A stretch of 64,000 bases of DNA. Source: RH-AL1 sp965214415 (GTDB taxonomy: Bacteria; Pseudomonadota; Alphaproteobacteria; Rhizobiales; Beijerinckiaceae). Of this stretch, positions 32,381 through 39,767 are shown in pieces (positions within the stretch are counted from its first letter, which is position 1; every line of letters starts with the position of its first letter). Under the pieces are notes generated by a model. That model was given only the letters and a program-made list of their open reading frames with translations, did not search any database and was not told the origin of the DNA. The stretch covers positions 248,001 to 312,000 of the forward strand of contig CBDCBQ010000003.1 in assembly GCA_965214415.1 (NCBI GenBank), in the 5' to 3' direction. The position numbers were made by a program, and so were the translations under genes.

Positions 32381-33547
32381 GTGAACAGCCTCGATATCGC
32401 CAAGCCGCCGTCCGCGACACGCGTCGTCGTCGCGATGTCGGGCGGCGTCGATTCCTCGGTGGTCGCGGCGCTGCTCAAGGCCGAGGGTTACGACGTCGTC
32501 GGCGTGACCCTGCAGCTCTACGACGATCGCGGCGCTGCTGGCCGCAAGGGCACCTGCTGCGCCGGGCGCGACATCGCCGACGCGCGCGACGTGGCGGCCC
32601 GGCTCGGCATCCCGCATTACGTGCTGGACTACGAGTCGCGTTTCCGTCGCGCGGTGATCGAGCCGTTCGCGGCGAGCTATGCCGCCGGCGAGACGCCGAT
32701 CCCCTGCGCGTCGTGCAACGACAAGGTGAAGTTCACCGACCTTCTCGAGACCGCGCGGGACCTCGGCGCCGACGTGCTCGCGACCGGCCATTATTGCGCG
32801 ACGGCGGCATTGCCGGATGGGGGGCGCGGGCTGTACCGCGCGGCGGATCCGGCGCGCGACCAGAGCTATTTCCTGTTTGGCACGACGCGCGCGCAGCTCG
32901 ACATGGTGCGCTTCCCGCTCGGCCAGCTGCCCAAGACTCGGGTACGCGAGATCGCACGCGAGCACGGCCTCGTCACGGCCACGAAGGCCGACAGCCAGGA
33001 TATCTGCTTCGTGCCGTCCGGCCATTACAGCGCGACCGTCGCGCGGCTGCGCCCCGAGGCCTTCGTGCCGGGCGATATCGTCGACGAGACGGGCGCCGTC
33101 CAGGGGCGCCACGACGGCATCGCCCATTTCACGATCGGCCAGCGCAAGCACTTGAACCTCGGCGGCGGCGGCGCGCCACTGTTCGTGACGCGGATCGATG
33201 CCGCGCGTGCCCGCGTCGTCGTCGGGCCTCGCGACGCCTTGGCGGTGCGCCAGCTCGCGCTGCGCGACGTCAACTGGCTTGGCGACGGCGCGCTCGCCGA
33301 TATCCCGCCCGCTGGTCTCGCGCTTCGCGTGCGAACTCGCTCGACGCGACCGCCCGTGCCGGCGGTTCTGACGGGGGAGGGGGTCGTGCGCTTTCCGCAA
33401 GCCGAGACCGCCGTCGCGCCGGGCCAGGCCTGCGTGTTCTATGCGTCCGACGCGCCGGGCGCGCGCGTGCTCGGCGGCGGCACCGTCACCGCCACAGGCA
33501 TGGCCGCGGCGCGATCGCAAATGCCGGCCGCGCGGATGGCCGGGTGA
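32381..33547 (+). CDS. mnmA: tRNA-specific 2-thiouridylase MnmA
   Basis: A 388-residue enzyme that thiolates uridine 34 of tRNA-Lys, -Glu and -Gln. It has the ATP-pyrophosphatase motif V-A-M-S-G-G-V-D-S-S-V, the catalytic cysteines in C-A-S-C-N-D-K-V-K-F and I-C-F-V-P-S-G-H-Y, and the D-Q-S-Y-F-L-F motif. The start is GTG at 32381. The stop overlaps the pmtA start by four bases (GTGA). Confidence 0.96.
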   Translation: MNSLDIAKPPSATRVVVAMSGGVDSSVVAALLKAEGYDVVGVTLQLYDDRGAAGRKGTCCAGRDIADARDVAARLGIPHYVLDYESRFRRAVIEPFAASYAAGETPIPCASCNDKVKFTDLLETARDLGADVLATGHYCATAALPDGGRGLYRAADPARDQSYFLFGTTRAQLDMVRFPLGQLPKTRVREIAREHGLVTATKADSQDICFVPSGHYSATVARLRPEAFVPGDIVDETGAVQGRHDGIAHFTIGQRKHLNLGGGGAPLFVTRIDAARARVVVGPRDALAVRQLALRDVNWLGDGALADIPPAGLALRVRTRSTRPPVPAVLTGEGVVRFPQAETAVAPGQACVFYASDAPGARVLGGGTVTATGMAAARSQMPAARMAG

Positions 33548-34218
33548 CGCGCGAGCCGCCCACGCCGTCGGCCGGGCCTCCGGACTCGCATCTCGACAAT
33601 GCCGATGTCGAGGCGGCGTACGCTCGCTGGGCGCCGATCTACGATCTCACCTTCACGCTGGTGATGCGGCCAGGTCGGCGCGCCGCCGCCGCCGCCGTGC
33701 GGCGCCCGGGGGGACGTATTCTGGATGTCGGGGTCGGCACCGGACTCGAGCTGCCGATGATCGATCGCGACACTCAGATCACGGGGGTCGACCTCTCGCG
33801 GCCGATGCTGGCACGGGCCCTCGATCGCGTGCGCCGCGAGAAGCTCGTCAACGTCGACGGATTGCTGGCGATGGACGCGATGCGCCTCGGCTTTCTCGAC
33901 GCAACCTTCGATGCCGTGGTGGCGCCCTATGTTCTGACAGTCGTGCCCGACCCCTGGGCGAGCCTCGACGAGTGGGTCCGCGTCCTCAAGCCCGGCGGCG
34001 AAATCGTGCTGGTCAATCACGTCGGTGCCGAGCGGGGCGCAATCGCCGCGATCGAGGCCTGGCTCGCCCGGCGCACCGAAAAGCTCGGCTGGCACCCGCA
34101 ATTCCCCTGGTCGACGATCGGAGACTGGCTTGCCGCCAACCCCGGGATCCGGCTCGTCGAGCGCCGCACGCTGCCGCCGCTCGGCCTGTTCACGCTGACG
34201 CGGCTGCTGAAGAGCTGA
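33544..34218 (+). CDS. pmtA: Phosphatidylethanolamine N-methyltransferase PmtA
   Basis: A 224-residue SAM methyltransferase of the rhizobial/Rhodobacter PmtA kind: A-A-Y-A-R-W-A-P-I-Y-D-L-T-F at the start, motif I I-L-D-V-G-V-G-T-G-L-E, and I-T-G-V-D-L-S-R-P-M-L. The C-terminal part W-H-P-Q-F-P-W-S-T and P-P-L-G-L-F-T-L also fits. PmtA makes phosphatidylcholine by three methylations of phosphatidylethanolamine. The GTG at 33544 overlaps the mnmA stop, so the genes are coupled. Confidence 0.85.
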   Translation: MTREPPTPSAGPPDSHLDNADVEAAYARWAPIYDLTFTLVMRPGRRAAAAAVRRPGGRILDVGVGTGLELPMIDRDTQITGVDLSRPMLARALDRVRREKLVNVDGLLAMDAMRLGFLDATFDAVVAPYVLTVVPDPWASLDEWVRVLKPGGEIVLVNHVGAERGAIAAIEAWLARRTEKLGWHPQFPWSTIGDWLAANPGIRLVERRTLPPLGLFTLTRLLKS

Positions 34219-34305
34219 TCGAGCCCGTCCCAACCGGCGGCAATCATCTTGACACCCGACCGACCTGACCCCTACATCCGCGCCGCACGGACCGATCGTG
34301 GGTCT

Positions 34306-34382
34306 GGCGGAGTAGCTCAGCCGGCTAGAGCAGGGGAATCATAATCCCCGTGTCGGGGGTTCGAGTCCCTCCTCCGCTACCA
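34306..34382 (+). tRNA. tRNA-Met (elongator, anticodon CAU)
   Basis: A 77-base cloverleaf with CCA encoded: acceptor stem GGCGGAG/CTCCGCT, D-arm with AGCTCAGCCGGCTAGAGC, anticodon stem GGGGA/TCCCC with loop ATCATAA (anticodon CAT), T-arm CGGGGGTTCGAGTCCCT. The first pair G-C and the body match alphaproteobacterial elongator tRNA-Met; tRNA-Ile2 (lysidine-modified CAU) is the less likely alternative. It has two exopolysaccharide gene remnants right downstream. Confidence 0.95.
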
Positions 34383-34410
34383 ACACTTTATCCCAAGCTA
34401 TATCAATTAG

Positions 34411-34821
34411 TTAGGGGCGGCTCGGCCGCCCGTTCGGGGCCTTATTTGGCTCGAACGCGCCTCCCTCCAAATCCTGCCGGCTCCCTCTGAGAACTTCGGC
34501 GTCCTGGGAGGTCCATGCTACAGATCTGCTACACGGTGCTACACGCCGGAACGTCAGCCTGTGAATTGCGTCGGCGACGACCTCAAGGCTGCCGACGGTC
34601 GACTTGCGGGGATCGATCACCATTTCCGCCGTGGCGAGGAATTGCTTTGGCGTGACGAGAACGTCGACGATGGCGAGCAGGACAAAAACGCCGATGGTCT
34701 TGGCGATGAGCATCCTGTAGCGGACGGCCAACTCCCAAAACACCAGCGCGAGCTCGAGCGGTGACTGAAGCTGCCGCTCGCTCGGCGGAGGAGGATCGAA
34801 GCTCGGCGTGCGAAAGTTCAT
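34411..34821 (-). pseudogene. Wzz/GumC-type chain-length determinant, N-terminal remnant
   Basis: Residues 1-88 read as the start of an exopolysaccharide chain-length/tyrosine-kinase protein: P-L-E-L-A-L-V-F-W-E-L, membrane segment I-G-V-F-V-L-L-A-I-V-D-V-L-V, then A-T-A-E-M-V-I-D-P-R-K-S-T-V. After about 34559 the sequence is unrelated and stops at 34411. Family members have 450-750 residues. It lies 16 bases downstream of the WecG-like remnant on the same strand. Confidence 0.65.
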
Positions 34822-34837
34822 CGTCGTTGGCCCAGGG

Positions 34838-35290
34838 TTACCCTGGATACGCTCCGACGCTTGGGTCGAAAACATTTTCGCGCCCGTCTCGCGCGTCAGA
34901 CGCGCGCTGATCGAGACGACCAGCAAGAATCTGTTCCACGAGATAAAGAGCGGCCAGTCTGCGAGGACTTTTGGCAAGCCGGTGAGCCCATTCGAGCCCC
35001 ATGCGGCCCATCCATCTCGACGGCGAGGCTTGATCGCCGGCGCAGTAGGCGAACGCGGCGCCACCAAGGCCGACAACCGAAATGTCGAGCTGACGCGCGT
35101 GGCGGTTCGCGAAGACTTCCTGCCGCGGCATTCCCATGCCGACGAAGAGGATATCGGGCCCGTATTGATTGATTTTCTCAACGACGTCCGCGCAAGCCGC
35201 TCGATCGTCGACATCGAAGAAGCCGTCACTCATTTCGACGCGACAAGCCTGGCGGGGGGCCCGCGCGCTGGCATCGCCATGATGACGGCA
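34838..35290 (-). pseudogene. WecG/TagA/CpsF glycosyltransferase, C-terminal remnant
   Basis: The last 130-150 residues of a WecG-type glycosyltransferase remain: G-P-D-I-L-F-V-G-M-G-M-P-R-Q-E, then V-G-L-G-G-A-A-F, R-W-M-G-R-M-G-L-E-W-A-H-R-L and P-R-R-L-A-A-L-Y-L. The N-terminal half, with the donor-sugar site, is absent; the frame runs into unrelated sequence near 35290. With the GumC remnant it marks a lost exopolysaccharide cluster beside tRNA-Met. Confidence 0.7.
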
Positions 35291-35420
35291 ATCTGCTGCA
35301 CTAGTATGACGCCGAACTGGAACCCGATCTTCTGTTTGGCAGAGGTCAGAGGTGGTGAGGACTGACCAAAACGTTTGGATTGCGACCTGATCGCGAGGCG
35401 TCGAGAGACCGAGACGTGCC

Positions 35421-35909
35421 TCAGCGGTAGGGATGCACCTGCGGGATCAGCGCCGCGGCGAGCTCCAGGTGGCCCGAGATGACGCCTTTGCGCGTGATCA
35501 CCTCGTCGGCGATCCGCTGCAGCGCCCGGGCAGGGCCCTGCACGAGGATTACCTCGAGCGTCTGGTTGTCGGCGAGATGCACGTGCAGCGAGGAGATCAC
35601 TTCCGCGATATTCTCCTGCTGCAGGTCGGCCAGCCGCTCGCGCAGGCCGGCCACCTTGTTGTCGTAGAACAGCGTGATGGTGCCAACCATGACCCGATCG
35701 CCGACATCGTGCCGGAAGGCGACCAGCGACCGATGCAGGACGGTCGCGACCGCGTGCGAGCGGCTGGCGAAGCCGCGCCCATCGACCATCGCGTCGAGCT
35801 CGCCGAGGAGCTGCTCCGATAGCGAGAGGCTCGTGCGGCAGACCAGCGGTCGGCCGCGGGCGCCGCGCTGCGGGCGATCCGATTTTGTCCCGCTTCTGGA
35901 TCCTGGCAT
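35421..35909 (-). CDS. NikR-like ribbon-helix-helix/ACT-type regulator with altered metal site
   Basis: A 162-residue regulator. Residues 24-65 are the ribbon-helix-helix (R-T-S-L-S-L-S-E-Q-L-L, G-F-A-S-R-S-H-A-V); residues 74-162 are the NikR ACT-like domain (I-T-L-F-Y-D-N-K, L-H-V-H-L, L-E-V-I-L-V-Q-G, G-V-I-S-G-H-L-E-L). Of the four high-affinity nickel ligands, the two in H109-V-H111 remain, but the first His is Q98 and the Cys is T117. It may sense another metal or a small molecule. It is divergent from the ABC/carboxylase operon, with a palindrome between. ATG at 35909 preferred; TTG at 35930 is possible. Confidence 0.85.
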   Translation of the reverse strand: MPGSRSGTKSDRPQRGARGRPLVCRTSLSLSEQLLGELDAMVDGRGFASRSHAVATVLHRSLVAFRHDVGDRVMVGTITLFYDNKVAGLRERLADLQQENIAEVISSLHVHLADNQTLEVILVQGPARALQRIADEVITRKGVISGHLELAAALIPQVHPYR

Positions 35910-35934
35910 AGGAATTGTACTTTCACCCAAGCAA

Positions 35935-35964
35935 GGTATTACGATCTTCCAAAATCGTAATACC
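35935..35964. promoter_or_regulatory. Perfect palindromic operator (NikR spacing)
   Basis: Perfect 11-base arms GGTATTACGAT and ATCGTAATACC with an 8-base spacer. Written from the outer words it is GTATTA-N16-TAATAC, the same layout as the E. coli NikR operator GTATGA-N16-TCATAC, with one base changed per half. It lies between the divergent NikR-like gene and the operon, 19 bases before the first start codon (with AGGAG at 35971). Confidence 0.85.
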
Positions 35965-35983
35965 GCGTCGAGGAGATGTCATC

Positions 35984-36991
35984 ATGGTTCTATCTCTTTC
36001 GCGGATCGCCGGCCGCTGGTCGCACGCCGCCCTATTCTCGCTTACCGCGCTCGTTTGCGCGCCCATGTCTTCGGCAAGCGCCGCCACCCTCCACATCGGC
36101 TACAGCGACTGGCCGGGCTGGGTGGCCTGGCAGGTGGCGATCGACAAGGGTTGGGTGAAGGACGCCGGCGTCGACGCCAAATTCGAGTGGTTCGACTATT
36201 CCGCCTCGATGGACGCCTTCTCGGCCGGCAAGCTCGATGCCGACATGGTCACCAACGGCGATGCCCTCGTGATGGGCGGCAATGGCGCGAAGAGCGTCAT
36301 GATCATGCTCACCGACTATTCGAACGGCAACGATATCATCGTCGGCAAACCCGGCGTGAAGAGCCTCGCCGACCTGAAGGGGAAGAAGGTCGGCATCGAG
36401 GTCGGGCTCGTCGAGCATCTCCTGCTCGAGAACGGCCTTGCCAAGCTGCACATCCCTGAGTCCGACGTGACGCTCGTCAACGCCAAGACCAACGAGACCC
36501 CCCAGGTGCTGTCGTCCGGCTCGGTCTCGGCGATCGGCGCCTGGCAGCCGGTCGCCGGCGAGGCGATGAAGGGCGACCCGGGCTCGCATCCGCTCTACAC
36601 CTCTGCCCAGCAGCCGGGGCTCATCTATGACGTGATCGCCGTGAAACCGGAGAGCTACGCGGCGAACAAGGAGGCGTGGACGAAGTTGGTCGGCGTTTGG
36701 GACAAGGTCGTCGCCTATATCGACGATCCGAAGACGCAGCCCGACGCCTTGAAGATCATGGCGGCGCGCACCGGCGTCACGCCCGAGGCCTACGGCAAGT
36801 TCCTGCACGGCACCAAGTTGCTGACGCTGGCGGAAGCGAAGAAGGTCTATGTCGACAAGCCGGGCTTCGGCTCGCTCTATGGCTCGAGCGAGAACGCGGA
36901 CGCCTTCAACGTCAAGTTCAACGTCTACAAGCAGGCGCAGGACGTGAAGAGCTATATCAACCCGGCCATCACCGACGCCCTCGCCAAGTAG
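35984..36991 (+). CDS. ABC transporter substrate-binding protein of a urea-carboxylase-type operon
   Basis: A 335-residue periplasmic protein with signal peptide (residues 1-34, ending S-A-S-A-A). The mature start L-H-I-G-Y-S-D-W-P-G-W-V-A-W-Q-V-A is typical of the NMT1/SsuA-like binding proteins found beside urea carboxylase genes. Its ligand is likely small and cationic or neutral: guanidine, urea or a relative. Operon position suggests guanidine (see carboxylase). A NikR-like palindrome and AGGAG precede it. Confidence 0.88.
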   Translation: MVLSLSRIAGRWSHAALFSLTALVCAPMSSASAATLHIGYSDWPGWVAWQVAIDKGWVKDAGVDAKFEWFDYSASMDAFSAGKLDADMVTNGDALVMGGNGAKSVMIMLTDYSNGNDIIVGKPGVKSLADLKGKKVGIEVGLVEHLLLENGLAKLHIPESDVTLVNAKTNETPQVLSSGSVSAIGAWQPVAGEAMKGDPGSHPLYTSAQQPGLIYDVIAVKPESYAANKEAWTKLVGVWDKVVAYIDDPKTQPDALKIMAARTGVTPEAYGKFLHGTKLLTLAEAKKVYVDKPGFGSLYGSSENADAFNVKFNVYKQAQDVKSYINPAITDALAK

Positions 36992-37009
36992 CGATCGAAG
37001 CCGGCGGCG

Positions 37010-38056
37010 ATGGCGGAGAGCGGCACGATAGGCGAGAGGATCGGCGACCCGGCACCGCCGATCGCCGTCGTCGCTCCGGCGCCGGCAGGGCCCATCCGCG
37101 TCTCTCGCGTGTGGATCGGCGCGCCGAAGCCGCTCGGCCGGCGCAAGCGCCTCGTTCTGGCGATCGCCTCGTTTCTCTTGCCGCTGTTCCTCTGGGCGGC
37201 GGTCTCCTACGTGCCCTTCCTCTGGCACCCGCTCGTCGAGATCTCGGACCCGGGCAACGTGGACTACCTCGAGAAGGGCATGCGGCTCGACCGCGGCACC
37301 TTCGATACCGAGGTCGCCAACGCGAAGCAGGCCGGCACCGCGCCACCGCGCGGCACGCCGGCCAACCCCGTCTACCTGCCGGCGCCGCACGAGGTCGCGC
37401 TGGCGCTGTGGAACGGGCTCGTCCACCCACCGACGGAGGGCGAGGCGATCCGCATGCCCTCCAGCCTGTGGCACTCGATCCAGGTGATCTTCTGGGGCTT
37501 TCTGATCTCGTCGCTGCTCGGCGTGCCGCTGGGCGTGTTTTGTGGTGCATCACCAACCATCGCGCGCGTCTTCGAGCCGTTCACCGAGTTCGTGCGCTAC
37601 ATGCCGGCGCCCGCCTTCGGCGCGCTGATGGTGGCGATCCTCGGCATCTACGACGGACCCAAGATCGCGATCATCGTCATCGGCACGTTCTTCCAGCAGG
37701 TGCTGGTGATCGCCAACACGGTGCGGCGCGCCGACCACCTCCTCATCGAGGCGGCACTGACGTTGGGCGCGCGTAACCTGCGGCTCGTCCGCCGGGTGAT
37801 CGTGCCCGCCGTGCTGCCGCAGATCTACCGCGACCAGCGCATCCTGCTCGGCTGGGCCTGGACCTACCTCATCGTCGCCGAGCTGATCGGCACGTCCACG
37901 GGGATCACCTTCTTCATCACGCAGCAGGCGCGCTACCAGCATTTCGATAACGTCTACGCCGGCATCCTGGTGATCGGCTTCGTCGGTATCGCCACCGACA
38001 TCGTGCTCGCGCTGCTCGGGCGCCGGCTGTTCCCCTGGTCGAAGGAGGACGCATGA
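37010..38056 (+). CDS. ABC transporter permease
   Basis: A 348-residue membrane protein with one N-terminal helix (F-L-L-P-L-F-L-W-A-A-V), a long periplasmic loop (about 65-140) and the five-helix binding-protein-dependent permease domain. The coupling loop is E-A-A-L-T-L-G-A-R-N-L-R-L-V-R-R-V-I-V-P. The long extra loop is usual for permeases of the urea-carboxylase-linked type. The ATPase gene starts within its stop codon. Confidence 0.9.
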   Translation: MAESGTIGERIGDPAPPIAVVAPAPAGPIRVSRVWIGAPKPLGRRKRLVLAIASFLLPLFLWAAVSYVPFLWHPLVEISDPGNVDYLEKGMRLDRGTFDTEVANAKQAGTAPPRGTPANPVYLPAPHEVALALWNGLVHPPTEGEAIRMPSSLWHSIQVIFWGFLISSLLGVPLGVFCGASPTIARVFEPFTEFVRYMPAPAFGALMVAILGIYDGPKIAIIVIGTFFQQVLVIANTVRRADHLLIEAALTLGARNLRLVRRVIVPAVLPQIYRDQRILLGWAWTYLIVAELIGTSTGITFFITQQARYQHFDNVYAGILVIGFVGIATDIVLALLGRRLFPWSKEDA

Positions 38057-38973
38057 CCGCAAGTTTGGCGCCCGACCTTTCGTATCGCGACCAGGCGCCG
38101 GACGTGCGCGAGCGCTTCGATCGCCTCAAGGCCCGCGATGTCGCGCTGCGCGTCGAGCACTTGGGTAAGATCTTCGCCCTGCCGAACGGCGGCACGACCG
38201 AGGCCTTGCGCGACATCGAGGTGGTCACGCATCGCCGCGAATTCCTCTGCGTCGTCGGCCCGTCGGGGTGCGGCAAGTCGACGTTCATTCGCATCCTCGC
38301 CGGGCTCGAGGATGCGACGTCGGGCGCCGTGCTGGTCGACGGCACGCCGGTCCGTGGGCCCTGCGCCGATCTCGGCATGGTGTTCCAAGGCTACACGCTG
38401 TTTCCCTGGCTTACGGTCTTGCGCAACGTGATGTTCGGCCTGCGCGAGCGCGGCGACAGCCGGGCCATGGCCGAGCGCGAGGCGCGTGAATGGCTGGCGC
38501 TGATCGGCCTGGAGAAATTCGCCGACGCCTACCCGCACCAGCTCTCCGGCGGCATGAAGCAGCGTGTGGCGATCGCTCGCGCGCTCGCGGTCCGCCCGCG
38601 CATCCTGCTCATGGACGAGCCGTTCTCCGCGCTCGACGCGCAATCCCGCGCGCGCATGCAGGCCTACCTGCTCGAGATCTGGCGCAAGATCGACATCACG
38701 ATCGTCTTCATCACCCACGACCTCGACGAGGCCGTGCTGCTCGCCGATCGCATTCTCGTGCTCGCGTCCAATCCGGGCCGCGTGACCGAGCTGATCGAGG
38801 TGCCGGTGCCGCGCCCTCGCAGCGCGGCGCAGGCGATGGGGCCGGAATTCCGCGCCACGCGCGACAGGCTGGACGCGCTGATCCATCCGGCTTTTGACGA
38901 AACCGCCGCCGGCGAGGAGGTGCGACCCAACCTTGTCGCGCGGCTGACCAACGTCGGGGACGACGTCGAATGA
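38053..38973 (+). CDS. ABC transporter ATP-binding protein
   Basis: A 306-residue ATPase: Walker A G-P-S-G-C-G-K-S-T-F, Q-loop F-Q-G-Y-T-L-F-P-W, signature L-S-G-G-M-K-Q-R-V, Walker B I-L-L-M-D-E-P-F and switch F-I-T-H-D. It belongs to the SsuB/TauB/NrtD group. It overlaps both neighbours by four bases, so the operon is tightly coupled. Confidence 0.93.
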   Translation: MTASLAPDLSYRDQAPDVRERFDRLKARDVALRVEHLGKIFALPNGGTTEALRDIEVVTHRREFLCVVGPSGCGKSTFIRILAGLEDATSGAVLVDGTPVRGPCADLGMVFQGYTLFPWLTVLRNVMFGLRERGDSRAMAEREAREWLALIGLEKFADAYPHQLSGGMKQRVAIARALAVRPRILLMDEPFSALDAQSRARMQAYLLEIWRKIDITIVFITHDLDEAVLLADRILVLASNPGRVTELIEVPVPRPRSAAQAMGPEFRATRDRLDALIHPAFDETAAGEEVRPNLVARLTNVGDDVE

Positions 38974-39767
38974 CCGGGCGTGACGAGCCCGTTGCTTGGG
39001 CAATGCGCACCTGGGAGGAGCTGCCCGACGAACTCGCGCGCGTCGGCGGCGCGGCGATCCTGCCCGTCGGCGCGACCGAGCAGCACGGCCCGCATCTCGG
39101 CTGCGGCATGGACTTCGTGCTCGCCGACCGTTTGTGCGCCGACGTTTCGCGCGAGACTGGCGTGCCGGTCCTGCCGACATTGCCCTACGGCTGCTCGCTC
39201 GGCCATTCGCGGCGCTGGCCTGGCACGATCGCGCTCGACCCGGTGCTGATGATCCAGCTCGTCGCGCAGATCGGCACCTGGGCGCACCACTCCGGCGTGC
39301 GTCGGCTGTTTTTCGTCAACGCGCATGTCACGAACGCCGCGCCGCTGCGCTGCGCGCTCGAGATGTTGCGCGCGACCCACGACGACATGATGATCGCGGC
39401 GGTCGACACCGCGACGATGAGCGAGCGGGTCCGCCGCGCGCACCTTGCCGACGCCGATGATTGGCACGCCAACGAGGCGGAGACGTCGCTGATGATGGCG
39501 ATCGCGCCCGGTCTCGTTCGCCGCGACCGCCTCGCCGACGCGGATGATCCCGATCGCACAGGCGGCTGCGTCTTCGCGCATCCGGTCAACCGCACCAGCA
39601 CCAACGGCGTCACCGGCACGCCCTCCAAGGCGACGGCTGCCGCGGGCGAAACTCTCTACCGGTGGATGGTTGAGGACCTGACCGCGATCGTGCGGCGCGG
39701 GATCGCCGAGACACCGCCTTTGCCGCACGCTTACGACGACCAAGGCTATACGAGGACGACACGATGA
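38970..39767 (+). CDS. Creatininase-family amidohydrolase
   Basis: A 265-residue protein of the creatininase/MftE family. Metal ligands are seen in order: E and H in G-A-T-E-Q-H-G-P-H-L, D in G-M-D-F-V-L-A, H in F-F-V-N-A-H-V-T-N and E in W-H-A-N-E-A-E-T-S. The usual N-G-H-G-G-N is N-A-H-V-T-N here, which may change the substrate pocket. Creatininases open cyclic amidines or cleave formamide-like bonds. In this operon it could turn a guanidine-bearing compound into one the later enzymes accept, or cleave the GlnT product; this is inference. Start overlaps the ATPase stop (ATGA). Confidence 0.88.
   Translation: MTGRDEPVAWAMRTWEELPDELARVGGAAILPVGATEQHGPHLGCGMDFVLADRLCADVSRETGVPVLPTLPYGCSLGHSRRWPGTIALDPVLMIQLVAQIGTWAHHSGVRRLFFVNAHVTNAAPLRCALEMLRATHDDMMIAAVDTATMSERVRRAHLADADDWHANEAETSLMMAIAPGLVRRDRLADADDPDRTGGCVFAHPVNRTSTNGVTGTPSKATAAAGETLYRWMVEDLTAIVRRGIAETPPLPHAYDDQGYTRTTR

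Noticed and set aside
34383..34560. Attachment-site duplicate of the tRNA-Met 3' end
   Set aside because: No second copy of the T-arm/acceptor sequence was found downstream within the remnant region, and no integrase is present.
38970..39767. Calling the creatininase-family gene a mycofactocin peptidase (MftE)
   Set aside because: It lacks any mycofactocin partner genes, and its operon deals with guanidine/urea-type compounds; the family-level name is safer.
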